NCBI GenBank assembly: GCA_019120235.1
Contig: DWVN01000128.1
Span: forward strand, 1 to 9,812
DNA: 9,812 nucleotides
Direction of reading: 5' to 3'
From: Dwaynesavagella gallinarum
GTDB taxonomy: Bacteria > Bacillota > Clostridia > Clostridiales > Clostridiaceae
Position numbers and translations under genes: made by a program. The notes under the pieces were generated by a model. The model saw nothing but the letters and a program-made list of their open reading frames with translations. It was not told the origin of the DNA and searched no databases. Positions 1 to 6,739 of the stretch are shown here, one piece after another. Numbering within the stretch: position 1 is the stretch's first letter; every line of letters starts with the position of its first letter.

Positions 1-34
1 AAATAAAAAAACATCTGCAAACAACAGATGTTTT
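1..34 (-). terminator. Rho-independent terminator after the lipoprotein gene
   Basis: The 7-bp arms ACATCTG (11-17) and CAGATGT (25-31) are perfect complements around a 7-base loop, and A/T pairs extend the stem at its base. Read on the minus strand, the hairpin is followed by a run of U (complement of the A-rich bases 1-10). It starts almost at the stop codon of the lipoprotein gene, so it ends that transcript. Confidence 0.85.
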
Positions 35-419
35 AATATACTAATGAAAATCCATTTGGATCTGATTGCATTTGTCTTTCAACTAAAGCTTTTTGATTTG
101 GCTCTAAACTATCAAGCTCATCTTGTGTAACTGTTTTAAAAATTATAACTTTTCCTTCCCCTTGTTCAACTATTTCATGATTTCCATTTTCGTCATATTT
201 CAATTTACTTCCATCAGCAAGAGTAACTATTTCTCCATGAGTATATAAACTTTCAGTTTGAGTTTCAGAATCAGAAGTACCACCTATAGAAACTTGTGGT
301 TTTCTACTTACTCTATTATGCTCTTCTTGTTGACTCTGTGATGAACATGCTACAAAATTTAAAGATATAGATGAAACTAATAACAACGAAGATAAAATTT
401 TCAAAATCCTATTTCTCAT
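33..419 (-). CDS. Small putative lipoprotein of unknown function
   Basis: A 128-residue protein that I do not recognise. The N-terminus is a typical lipoprotein signal: basic residues (MRNRILK), a hydrophobic stretch (about 8-23) and a lipobox FVAC with Cys25, so lipid attachment at Cys25 and a mature form of about 104 residues outside the membrane are expected. After the Cys comes a polar Ser/Gln/Glu-rich linker (26-56), then a short region with a repeated Gly/Asp/Asn turn character (ADGSKLKYDENGN, about 67-79), and a helical C-terminal part (TQDELDSLEPNQKALVERQM). The ATG at 419 is well supported by AAGGAG nine bases upstream (429-434). The gene lies downstream of the htrA-like protease, separated by a hairpin, and is closed by its own terminator. 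Surface location is inferred from the signal; no function is proposed. Confidence 0.8.
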   Translation of the reverse strand: MRNRILKILSSLLLVSSISLNFVACSSQSQQEEHNRVSRKPQVSIGGTSDSETQTESLYTHGEIVTLADGSKLKYDENGNHEIVEQGEGKVIIFKTVTQDELDSLEPNQKALVERQMQSDPNGFSLVY

Positions 420-445
420 ATATGTGATCTCCTTAACTTTATATG

Positions 446-490
446 TAAAAAAATAAAACCATCAAAACCTTAACGTTCAGATGATTCTAT
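446..490 (-). terminator. Terminator-like hairpin between htrA and the lipoprotein gene
   Basis: The arms at 453-463 and 480-490 pair over 11 bp (two G-U pairs on the minus-strand RNA), with a further short AAC/GTT pairing in the loop. On the minus strand a run of seven U follows. It lies 27 bases past the htrA stop. Only about 25 bases separate it from the lipoprotein start, so a separate promoter for that gene would have to overlap or precede the hairpin. It may be a partial terminator or attenuator. Confidence 0.6.
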
Positions 491-517
491 TTTTTGAAAT
501 TTTAAAAATTTTATTCA

Positions 518-1573
518 TTAAATTTTAAGATTTAATTTCATAATTTTACCATTTCTTATAATGTCAATAGAAATTTGATCCTCAACTTTCTTCTTCAATT
601 CATTAATTTGTTCAATAGAATTAATTTCAACTCCATTAAAATTAACTATTATATCTCCTGGTATTATTCCAATTTTATGAGCAATTGAATCTCTCTCAAC
701 CTCAACTACAAAAACTCCTGTAGGAACTCCAAATCTTACAAAAGTTTGCTCATCAATATCAACTCCTGCAATACCAAGATTTATTACATACTGGCTTAAT
801 TCTTCAAGTTTTAATTCCGCAAAGTTTATAGGTATTGCAAACCCTATTGATTCAACACCATCAACATCAATTTTAGCCGTATTTATCCCTATAACTTCTC
901 CATTCAAATTCAAAAGAGGTCCCCCACTATTTCCAGGATTAATCGCTGCATCTGTTTGAATAAATGTAGATACTCCATATCTCGTTTCAAAAGTTCTAGA
1001 CAATCCACTAATTATTCCAACTGTGGCACTTCCACTAAAAGATAAATCAAGTGGACTTCCAATTGCAATTACCCAATCACCAACTCTCATTTCTTCAGAA
1101 GAACCCATTTTTAAAACTGTAGAATTTTCAAAACCTGGTGTCGTAACTTCAAGTAGTGCTATATCATTAACTTGATCAGTATTTACAACTCTAGCCTCAA
1201 CTTCTTTTCCATCATTCAAAACAATTTTTACATTTGATGAATTTAAAACAACGTGCTGATTGGTTAAAATTTTCGTTGGACTTATAAAAAAACCTGTTCC
1301 TATTCCACTAACTTCGTTAACTCCTCTGTAAGAATTTACTATAGAACTAACACTTACAGTAACAACTCCAGGACTAACCTCTTCAACTACATCTGCAATA
1401 CTTTTACTTCTTGAAAATAAATCTGAACTTTCATTTTCATTAACTAAAGATTCATTTTGAACTAAAACATCACTTCCACGAACTACATTTATACTTCCGT
1501 AAAATATTGCGCCTAAACTAAATCCAATTATAAATAAAAAAAATGTGACTAACTTAAAATTTTTATATTCCAA
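518..1573 (-). CDS. HtrA/DegP-like membrane-anchored serine protease with one PDZ domain
   Basis: Predicted envelope quality-control protease of the trypsin-fold HtrA family. I choose the TTG at 1573 (351 residues) because AAGGA lies nine bases upstream of it; an ATG at 1600 in the same frame would add nine residues but has no ribosome binding site. With the TTG start the protein begins MEYKNF and passes straight into one hydrophobic segment (about 7-27), a signal anchor placing the protease domain outside the cell. A Ser/Asn/Glu-rich linker follows. The catalytic triad is visible: His107 in TNQHVV, Asp137 in NDIALL and Ser216 in GNSGGP. A single PDZ domain (about 265-351) contains GVFVVEVERDSIAHKIGI and PGDII and ends the protein. 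Length suits the short Gram-positive HtrA/HtrB type. Which of these it corresponds to cannot be decided, so no symbol is given. A GNAT gene with a strong terminator lies upstream, so htrA should have its own promoter; I could not find a clear one. Confidence 0.93.
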   Translation of the reverse strand: MEYKNFKLVTFFLFIIGFSLGAIFYGSINVVRGSDVLVQNESLVNENESSDLFSRSKSIADVVEEVSPGVVTVSVSSIVNSYRGVNEVSGIGTGFFISPTKILTNQHVVLNSSNVKIVLNDGKEVEARVVNTDQVNDIALLEVTTPGFENSTVLKMGSSEEMRVGDWVIAIGSPLDLSFSGSATVGIISGLSRTFETRYGVSTFIQTDAAINPGNSGGPLLNLNGEVIGINTAKIDVDGVESIGFAIPINFAELKLEELSQYVINLGIAGVDIDEQTFVRFGVPTGVFVVEVERDSIAHKIGIIPGDIIVNFNGVEINSIEQINELKKKVEDQISIDIIRNGKIMKLNLKI

Positions 1574-1582
1574 ATTTACACA

Positions 1583-1589
1583 TCCTTCC
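1583..1589 (-). promoter_or_regulatory. Ribosome binding site that selects the htrA TTG start
   Basis: The minus strand reads GGAAGGA here, nine bases before the TTG at 1573. It lies inside the reading frame of the longer ATG-initiated version (start 1600), whose own upstream bases (AGTAGAAAATTTTT) lack a good Shine-Dalgarno. This favours the shorter protein. Confidence 0.6.
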
Positions 1590-1664
1590 AATATATACAT
1601 AAAAATTTTCTACTTTTTAAAATGTTGCACTTCTATAATTATTAACTAAATTTTATTTTATTAT

Positions 1665-1700
1665 TAAAAAATAAAAAGAGATGAATAAACTATTCATCTC
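1665..1700 (-). terminator. Strong Rho-independent terminator after the GNAT gene
   Basis: GAGATGAATA (1678-1687) and TATTCATCTC (1691-1700) form a perfect 10-bp stem with a 3-base loop. On the minus strand it is followed by TTTTTATTTTTT. It begins 11 bases after the stop codon of the acetyltransferase gene, isolating it from htrA. Confidence 0.92.
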
Positions 1701-1710
1701 ATAAATTTTA

Positions 1711-2349
1711 TTATTCATCAATCATTGAAGAAGCGATTTGAAATTCTTTCTGACTTTCTTTAAAACATTTTTCCTTTAAAGGAAAAGTATTATCAAATTC
1801 TATCACTTCTTCTTCTTTACAATTATACACTTCTGAAAATTTAACATATCCCGATATCCCATTTAAAGCATTTTCAAATAACGGTAACACTAATAATCCT
1901 TTATAAAATTTCCTATCCTCCATGGAAATATTATATTTTTTTCCTCCTAAGAATCCAAGATACTCATAATGATATGGATAACCTAAGGTTATTATAGCTT
2001 TGTATCCTAATTTCTTAGCTTTTTCTATAGAATAGGTTATTAATTTTTTACCAAATCCTTTTCTATGATATTTAGGATGTATTGAAACTGGTCCAAATGT
2101 TATAGTTTCCATTTCAACTCCATTATTTCCTATAATTTTAGAACGAGTATAAAATATACTCCCAATTATTTCTCCATCAACTTCTATAACATATGAAAGT
2201 TCCTTTATATAATCTTCATGCTCTCTTATTTTATGAATAAGAAAATGTTCTTCGCATCCTGGAACATATAAATTATAGAATGCTTCTCTTGTTATTTCTT
2301 CAACTTTTCTAAAATCTTTTTCAGATTCATATCTTATGTTTATTTTCAC
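1711..2349 (-). CDS. GNAT-family N-acetyltransferase (YhbS-like)
   Basis: A 212-residue acetyl-CoA-dependent acetyltransferase of the GCN5-related family; the substrate cannot be told from sequence. The acetyl-CoA binding motif A is clear: the strand GPVSIHP (86-92) followed by YHRKGFGKKL (94-103), matching the R/Q-x-x-G-x-G/A loop and its helix. Before it are a long alpha region with AFYNLYVPGCEEH (23-35) and the strand pair around YVIEVDGEIIGSIFY. After it, LGYPYHYEYLGF (122-133) is the typical motif B end in YhbS-like predicted acetyltransferases. The GTG start at 2349 is supported by AAGAGG seven bases upstream. It lies 22 bases after the alcohol dehydrogenase stop with no terminator between, so the two are probably one transcript. 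It ends in a strong terminator. The family call is firm; a metabolic link with the dehydrogenase is only suggested by position. Confidence 0.88.
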   Translation of the reverse strand: MKINIRYESEKDFRKVEEITREAFYNLYVPGCEEHFLIHKIREHEDYIKELSYVIEVDGEIIGSIFYTRSKIIGNNGVEMETITFGPVSIHPKYHRKGFGKKLITYSIEKAKKLGYKAIITLGYPYHYEYLGFLGGKKYNISMEDRKFYKGLLVLPLFENALNGISGYVKFSEVYNCKEEEVIEFDNTFPLKEKCFKESQKEFQIASSMIDE

Positions 2350-2371
2350 AAATATACCTCTTAAAAATTTT

Positions 2372-3532
2372 TTACATGCTCATTTTTAAAATTTCTCTAA
2401 CATCATCTCTTCTTAATTGAACATACTCTCCAATAACATCTCCTAAAACAAATGTATTTTCAACTAAATCCTCTAAACTTTCTTCATTTATACCACATTC
2501 TTTAAGTGAAGTTGAAACACCAATTTGTTTGAAAAAGTTTTTAAAACTATCAGCAACCTTATCACAAAAATCTATATCGCTAATTCCTTCTTTTTTAAGT
2601 TTAAAAACTCTTTCTCCAAGTTTAATAATTTTACTTGGATTTTTCCTAGCAACATATTTCATCCAATGTGGTGTAATTATAGCTAGTCCTTCTCCGTGAG
2701 AAATATCAAATATACCACTTACAGAATGTTCAATACCATGAGTAGACCAATCACCACCACAAACAGATAAACTTCCATTAAGAGCAACAAAAGATGTATA
2801 CATCATAGCTTCTCTCAAACTATAATCTTCTAAATTTTCTAATAATTTTGGTGCAATCTCCATCATGTAAGATATAGATGATTCACAAAATCTATCTACA
2901 AGCTCTCCATTTTCAGATTTATTAAAATATTGCTCAAGTAAATGAGAAATTGTATCTACAATTCCATTTACTGTTTGATTTCTTGGCACTGTAAATGTAT
3001 TAGTAGGATCTAGTATTGAAAAAACCGGAAATGTGTACGGAGGATGTGCAAATCCAACTTTTTGTTTTGTTTCTTCATTTGTTATAACGCTATTTGGATT
3101 CATTTCTGTTCCTGTTGCTGACAAAGTTAATACAACTCCAAGAGGAACTCTATCACTTGGAGTTTCTTTCTTTATAATTAAATCCCAAACATCACAATTA
3201 CTTTTTGCTCCAATTGAAATTGCTTTTGAAGCATCTATTACACTTCCACCACCAACAGCTAAAATTAAATCTATGTTATTATTTTTACAAATTTCAACTC
3301 CTTTTCTAACACTTGAAAGCTTAGGATTAGGTTCTATACCACTAAGTTCATGTACTTCACAATTTAATTCTTTAAGAATTTTTACAACTTCATCGTATAA
3401 ACCAAACTTTTTTATATTACCAGAACCATAAGTCAATAATACTTTAGTTCCATTTTTAATTTCATTTTTTAAATTTTCCAATTTTCCTTTTCCAAAATGT
3501 AGTCTTGTTGGATTATGCAATAAAAAATTCAT
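2372..3532 (-). CDS. Iron-containing alcohol dehydrogenase, BdhA/YqhD type
   Basis: A 386-residue group III alcohol dehydrogenase, expected to reduce aldehydes to alcohols with NAD(P)H in the cytoplasm. The N-terminus (MNFLLHNPTRLHFGKG) is typical of butanol dehydrogenase/YqhD proteins. The nucleotide-binding GGGSVIDASK motif is at 94-103, and the region YGSGNIKK (35-42) corresponds to the cofactor 2'-phosphate region in YqhD. Metal ligands line up with those of YqhD: Asp193 and His197 in DTISHLLE, His265 in DWSTHGIEH, and His279 in SHGEGLAI. The ATG at 3532 is preferred over a GTG at 3541 because GGAG sits eight bases before the ATG and the GTG overlaps that site. A good promoter lies just upstream, and the preceding sepF2 unit ends in a terminator, so this starts a new unit running into the GNAT gene. 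Real substrate (butanal, methylglyoxal or another aldehyde) is unknown. Confidence 0.93.
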   Translation of the reverse strand: MNFLLHNPTRLHFGKGKLENLKNEIKNGTKVLLTYGSGNIKKFGLYDEVVKILKELNCEVHELSGIEPNPKLSSVRKGVEICKNNNIDLILAVGGGSVIDASKAISIGAKSNCDVWDLIIKKETPSDRVPLGVVLTLSATGTEMNPNSVITNEETKQKVGFAHPPYTFPVFSILDPTNTFTVPRNQTVNGIVDTISHLLEQYFNKSENGELVDRFCESSISYMMEIAPKLLENLEDYSLREAMMYTSFVALNGSLSVCGGDWSTHGIEHSVSGIFDISHGEGLAIITPHWMKYVARKNPSKIIKLGERVFKLKKEGISDIDFCDKVADSFKNFFKQIGVSTSLKECGINEESLEDLVENTFVLGDVIGEYVQLRRDDVREILKMSM

Positions 3533-3540
3533 AACGATCA

Positions 3541-3545
3541 CTCCA
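3541..3545 (-). promoter_or_regulatory. Ribosome binding site that selects the ADH ATG start
   Basis: The minus strand reads TGGAG, eight bases before the ATG at 3532. The in-frame GTG at 3541 overlaps this site and is therefore unlikely to be the start. Confidence 0.7.
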
Positions 3546-3566
3546 TTTCTAAAATATCTAATTTAA

Positions 3567-3595
3567 ATTATAATTTAATGATTTTTACAAAACAA
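3567..3595 (-). promoter_or_regulatory. Probable sigma-A promoter of the ADH-GNAT unit
   Basis: On the minus strand TTGTTT (3595-3590) and a perfect TATAAT (3572-3567) are separated by 17 bases. Transcription would begin about 25-30 bases before the ADH start codon. It lies between the sepF2 terminator and ADH, where a promoter is needed. The -35 box matches consensus only in TTG, and TATAAT is common by chance in such A+T-rich DNA. Confidence 0.5.
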
Positions 3596-3611
3596 CAAAA
3601 ATAATTTTTCA

Positions 3612-3665
3612 AATTTAAAAAACTAAAAATGGATTGAAAATTAAATTATAAAATCTTCAATCCAT
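3612..3665 (-). terminator. Rho-independent terminator after the second sepF gene
   Basis: ATGGATTGAA (3629-3638) and TTCAATCCAT (3656-3665) form a perfect 10-bp stem with a 17-base A+T-rich loop. On the minus strand it is followed by TTTTAGTTTTTT. It begins about 18 bases after the sepF2 stop codon. Confidence 0.82.
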
Positions 3666-3683
3666 CTCAAAAATTTTTATGTA

Positions 3684-4148
3684 CTATTTGTTCCATTCTA
3701 AAATTGTCTTCTTAGTATCGTGCTCTTCTTCACTTTTAGAAGTTAATTCTATGTTAAAAGGCACAAAAACATATATTCCCTTTTCTATTTCTTGAAGTTC
3801 TGCATTTAAAACATAACTAGCTCCACACAAAAAATCTAACATCCTATGTGCTATTTTAGTATCCAATGAAGTTGTATTTATCAATATAATTTTTCTGTCT
3901 TTTAAATCTTCACATATGTTAAGAACATCACTATATACAACTGGCTTTACAATTCGCATTTTCGTATCACCATAAAAATTTCCGTCATTCTTATTTATAA
4001 TAGATTTAAAATTAGTAACTTTACCAAAATCTTTGCTTGAATCACTCTTTATATCCATTTCTTCACTCATTTCATCATCAAACTCAAATTCACCATCTTT
4101 AAGTCCAAAAAAACCCCAAACCTTATCAGCTGCATTCTTCAATCCCAT
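3684..4148 (-). CDS. Second SepF-like cell division protein (paralogue)
   Basis: A 154-residue SepF homologue. SepF binds the FtsZ C-terminus and anchors FtsZ filaments to the membrane through an N-terminal amphipathic helix. That helix is present (MGLKNAADKVWGFFGLKD, 1-18), followed by an acidic, variable linker (19-60) and the SepF/DUF552 core from about 63 (KPVVYSDVLNICEDL; DFLCGASYVLNAELQEIEKGIYVF), ending in a Trp-containing tail (EWNK). An AGGAGG eight bases before the ATG at 4148 fixes the start; a longer 168-residue frame opening further upstream would read through this site. My ungapped hand alignment with the other SepF gives 49 identities in the last 92 residues and 15 of 18 at the N-terminus. 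It follows rluD after 122 bases without a clear terminator and ends in one. A weak promoter candidate (TTTACT, 16 bases, TATACA) lies upstream. Whether it replaces, assists or modulates the first SepF is unknown. Confidence 0.9.
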   Translation of the reverse strand: MGLKNAADKVWGFFGLKDGEFEFDDEMSEEMDIKSDSSKDFGKVTNFKSIINKNDGNFYGDTKMRIVKPVVYSDVLNICEDLKDRKIILINTTSLDTKIAHRMLDFLCGASYVLNAELQEIEKGIYVFVPFNIELTSKSEEEHDTKKTILEWNK

Positions 4149-4156
4149 AAATACTT

Positions 4157-4162
4157 CCTCCT
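4157..4162 (-). promoter_or_regulatory. Consensus ribosome binding site of sepF2, fixing its start
   Basis: The minus strand reads AGGAGG, eight bases before the ATG at 4148. It is the best Shine-Dalgarno in the window and suggests efficient translation of this second sepF. Confidence 0.85.
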
Positions 4163-4270
4163 CTGAAACAAAAACTACGTGTATAATCAAAAAGTGTATT
4201 AAGTAAAACTAGTCTATACTATTGTTATCCGATTAAAAGAAATATATTTTTTCTAAAATGATAATATTTT

Positions 4271-5173
4271 TTAAAGGTTAGATATGATATTTTTGAAATA
4301 ATCTGGAAGATTTACCTTAAATTCCATATACTTTTTCGTACTTGGATGAATGAATCCTATAACCCTTGCATGCAAAAGTTGACCTAAAGAATAAATTTTA
4401 TCATTTTTCAAACCATAAACAGGATCTCCAACTATAGGGAACCCTAGATGACTCATATGTACACGTATTTGATGTGTCCTTCCCGTATGAAGTTTGCATA
4501 AAACCAACGAACATTTTGAATATTTTTTCAAAACACTATATTCTGTAATCGCATTTTTTCCATTTAAAGTTACCGCCATTTTAATTCTATCTTTTGGATG
4601 TCTTCCTATATTATTACAAATCCTACCTCTATAATTTTTCATAACTCCATGAACGAGAGCAACATACTCCCTTCTTATTGAATGCACTTTAAATTGTTCA
4701 CTCAAAAATTTATGAGAAAAATCATTTTTAGCAACAACCAAAAGCCCAGAAGTATCCTTATCAATTCTATGTACAATCCCAGGTCTTTCAACTCCATTTA
4801 TACTTGATAAATCTTTACAATGATACATTAACGCATTTACAAGAGTATCCACATAAATATTTTGTGCTGGATGCACTATCATACCTTGCTCTTTATTAAC
4901 AACAATAATATCACTATCTTCATAAACAATATCTAAAGGTATATTTTGTTCAATAATATCAAGTCTCTTAACTTCAAAATCTGAAATGCAAACTTTATCA
5001 TTTAATTTTAATTTATATCCTGTTTTAACACACTCATCGTTGACTGTAATTTTTCTATCTAAAATTAATTTTTGAATAAAATTTCTTGTATATTGTTCTC
5101 CAAAATAATCTAAAACAAATTTATCTAATCTAGTATTCAAAAACTTTTCATCATCAATAATTACATTTTTCAT
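4271..5173 (-). CDS. RluD-type 23S rRNA pseudouridine synthase
   Basis: A 300-residue RluA-family pseudouridine synthase that isomerises specific uridines in structured RNA, most likely large-subunit rRNA. An N-terminal S4 RNA-binding domain covers about 13-70 (TRLDKFVLDYFG; RNFIQKLILDRKITVN). The catalytic domain follows, with VVNKEQGMIVHPA (91-103), the family motif HRIDKDTSGLL (135-145) holding catalytic Asp138, then GRTHQIRVHM (231-240) and GDPVYG (249-254). Length and order of domains are those of RluD/YlyB proteins. RluA and RluC share the motifs, so the exact target uridines are not certain and I leave the symbol empty. The ATG at 5173 has only a weak upstream AGGTAGAG. A hairpin after divIVA ends about 34 bases upstream, so its transcription either reads through from the division cluster or starts from a promoter overlapping that hairpin. 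Confidence 0.93.
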   Translation of the reverse strand: MKNVIIDDEKFLNTRLDKFVLDYFGEQYTRNFIQKLILDRKITVNDECVKTGYKLKLNDKVCISDFEVKRLDIIEQNIPLDIVYEDSDIIVVNKEQGMIVHPAQNIYVDTLVNALMYHCKDLSSINGVERPGIVHRIDKDTSGLLVVAKNDFSHKFLSEQFKVHSIRREYVALVHGVMKNYRGRICNNIGRHPKDRIKMAVTLNGKNAITEYSVLKKYSKCSLVLCKLHTGRTHQIRVHMSHLGFPIVGDPVYGLKNDKIYSLGQLLHARVIGFIHPSTKKYMEFKVNLPDYFKNIISNL

Positions 5174-5196
5174 AACACTCTACCTAAAAATCTATA

Positions 5197-5235
5197 TAAA
5201 CAAAAGGCACCTAAGGAAAACAACTACCTTGGTGC
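5197..5235 (-). terminator. Rho-independent terminator between divIVA and rluD
   Basis: GCACC-T-AAGG (5207-5216) pairs with CCTTGGTGC (5227-5235), a G+C-rich 9-bp stem with one bulged base and a 10-base loop. On the minus strand CTTTTGTTTATA follows. It lies about 15 bases past the divIVA stop and marks the probable end of the division-cluster transcript. The imperfect U-run may let some transcription pass. Confidence 0.7.
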
Positions 5236-5249
5236 AAATTAAAATAATT

Positions 5250-5936
5250 CTACGTTTCACTCACAAAAAATTTCTTTATATTTTCAAGATCTGAATCAAC
5301 TTCTTCTGAACTTTTAAATCTTGACGATGTCTTATCATCTGACTCAAATGGTTGAACATCTACAAAACTATCTTTTTCAAAATTCTCACTAACTTCTGAA
5401 TTCAATTCAAAATCATTATTTTCTCTTGACTCTTGACTTTTAACCTTATCAAAATCACTTGTTTGATTTAGATTGTAATTCTTTATAAAATCTTTCTCTA
5501 AATCTTCAAATGTTTCCATTTGTACAGTTATAAAATTTCTAAATTTAGCTCTAAACTTAACAAACTCTTGTTTCAATCTATCATACTCTTGAGTAATTGA
5601 AACAACATCAGTATGAGCTTTATCTAAGATTTTCTTAGCAGAATCATTTGCGTGCTTTATAACTATATCCGCCTCTTTTTGAGAAGAAACTTTAGCTTGC
5701 TCAGCCGCATTTTGAGCCAATAATAAAGTATTTTGTATTGTTGATTCAATTTTAGAATAATGCTCAATCTTTTCATTCATAGCATTAATCTTTTCTTTTA
5801 AAAGAGAATTTTCTTTAAAAAGTTCCTCATAATCTTCAACTATTTGATCCAAAAACTCATCAACTTCTTCTGGATCATAACCTCTAAGCATTTTTCTAAA
5901 CTCTTTGTTTGTAATGTCAACTGGAGTTAATTTCAC
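5250..5936 (-). CDS. divIVA: DivIVA cell division/polarity protein
   Basis: A 228-residue coiled-coil protein that gathers at negatively curved membrane (septum and poles) and recruits partners in division or peripheral growth. The N-terminal membrane-binding domain is clear: MKLTPVDITNKEF, then RGYDPEEVDEFLDQI (18-32). With the GTG start at 5936 the alignment to B. subtilis DivIVA is residue-for-residue up to RGYD, with Arg18 kept and Leu at 17 in place of the membrane-inserting Phe. GAGG stands eight bases upstream of this GTG; another GTG at 5945 overlaps that site and is rejected. A long coiled coil covers about 35-150. A polar, Ser/Asp/Glu-rich tail (about 155-228) makes it some 60 residues longer than the B. 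subtilis protein as I recall it. It sits 23 bases downstream of ylmH, the usual Firmicutes arrangement, and is followed by a terminator. Confidence 0.95.
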   Translation of the reverse strand: MKLTPVDITNKEFRKMLRGYDPEEVDEFLDQIVEDYEELFKENSLLKEKINAMNEKIEHYSKIESTIQNTLLLAQNAAEQAKVSSQKEADIVIKHANDSAKKILDKAHTDVVSITQEYDRLKQEFVKFRAKFRNFITVQMETFEDLEKDFIKNYNLNQTSDFDKVKSQESRENNDFELNSEVSENFEKDSFVDVQPFESDDKTSSRFKSSEEVDSDLENIKKFFVSET

Positions 5937-5941
5937 ACTCT

Positions 5942-5948
5942 TCACCTC
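5942..5948 (-). promoter_or_regulatory. Ribosome binding site that selects the divIVA GTG start
   Basis: The minus strand reads GAGGTGA; its GAGG core is eight bases before the GTG at 5936. The alternative GTG at 5945 lies inside this site. The resulting N-terminus matches known DivIVA proteins without extra residues. Confidence 0.75.
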
Positions 5949-5959
5949 AAAACTCTTAT

Positions 5960-6736
5960 TTAAATAAATTTGTCTATAACAAGTTTAATTTTATTTTTAG
6001 CTGTGCTACCTAAACTTTCTTTAATTTTAAATTTTCCATAACCACTTATAACAACTATATCATTCTCACAAACTTTCGTATCTACATCTAATTCCGAAAT
6101 TCCATTTAACTTCACCTTACTATTTTGAATTAGATTTTTTGATTTTTCTCTTGAAAGATTTGTTAAAGCAGATACAATTCCATCAATTCTAAGTGATGCT
6201 ACAACTTTATATAAAATTTCAAATCTCTTTTGAGGTAACCTGTTAAACAATTCTAAACTAACACTAATAGGTACATTTCTAACTTTTTTTAAATTTTGAA
6301 TAATATATTCTACAAAATCTATTACGACAGGAACATATGCACAATTACCTTCTAATATTAAATCTCCCATTTTATCTCTAGTAAATCCTAAGGACATAAT
6401 ACTTCCCAAAAAATCTCTATGAGATAAACTGTTAAATTTGTTGTTATAAGAAATTTTCAAAACTTTAGCTACATCATCAAAAATAGAAATATTTTCATCT
6501 CCCATACTAAAAGCAATTAAACTTCTTTCAGTATCATCTGAAAAACCATAGCTAAATACATTTAATCCAAGATTAACAGAAAAACACCGCAATAAGTTAC
6601 AAATAGAACTTTCATAAAATTCATTTGTAACTATATCTCTTCCACTTTTAAATGCAGTAACATAAGTTAAATATAGCTTGTCTATATTTCCAACATATTT
6701 ACCGCAACTTTTCACAAAATCATTTTTTGCTAACAA
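5960..6736 (-). CDS. ylmH: YlmH, S4-domain RNA-binding protein of the division cluster
   Basis: A 258-residue YlmH-family protein. The family is linked by position to sepF and divIVA in Firmicutes; in B. subtilis YlmH has been reported to bind stalled large ribosomal subunits in ribosome-associated quality control. Seen here are the family's central motif HRDFLGSIMSLGFTRDKMGD (106-125) with LEGNCAYV after it, and a C-terminal S4 domain (about 180-245) containing RIDGIVSALTNLSREKSKNL and VKLNG. Start is a TTG at 6734-6736. No in-frame start is possible upstream, because the sepF stop codon (6740-6742) is in the same frame with only one codon (AAA) in between. No good ribosome binding site precedes it, so translation probably depends on ribosomes finishing sepF. 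It is followed 23 bases later by divIVA. Confidence 0.92.
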   Translation of the reverse strand: MLAKNDFVKSCGKYVGNIDKLYLTYVTAFKSGRDIVTNEFYESSICNLLRCFSVNLGLNVFSYGFSDDTERSLIAFSMGDENISIFDDVAKVLKISYNNKFNSLSHRDFLGSIMSLGFTRDKMGDLILEGNCAYVPVVIDFVEYIIQNLKKVRNVPISVSLELFNRLPQKRFEILYKVVASLRIDGIVSALTNLSREKSKNLIQNSKVKLNGISELDVDTKVCENDIVVISGYGKFKIKESLGSTAKNKIKLVIDKFI

Positions 6737-6739
6737 TTT

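Noticed and set aside
3033..3431. A 132-codon open frame on the plus strand inside the alcohol dehydrogenase gene
   Set aside because: It lies wholly antisense to a firmly identified gene with all metal-binding motifs, and its translation shows no family features. It is a by-product of A+T-rich coding sequence.
3567..3574. A TATAAT on the plus strand overlapping the ADH promoter
   Set aside because: AATTATAATT is nearly palindromic, so both strands show it. No plus-strand gene follows that it could serve.
4149..4190. A longer form of the second SepF starting 14 codons upstream
   Set aside because: The added stretch contains the AGGAGG ribosome binding site as codons, and SepF proteins begin directly with the amphipathic helix found at the ATG at 4148.
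4191..4270. A possible terminator after rluD (AGAAA/TTTCT around an A+T core)
   Set aside because: The stem would be very short and A/T only; such pairings are expected by chance in this DNA.
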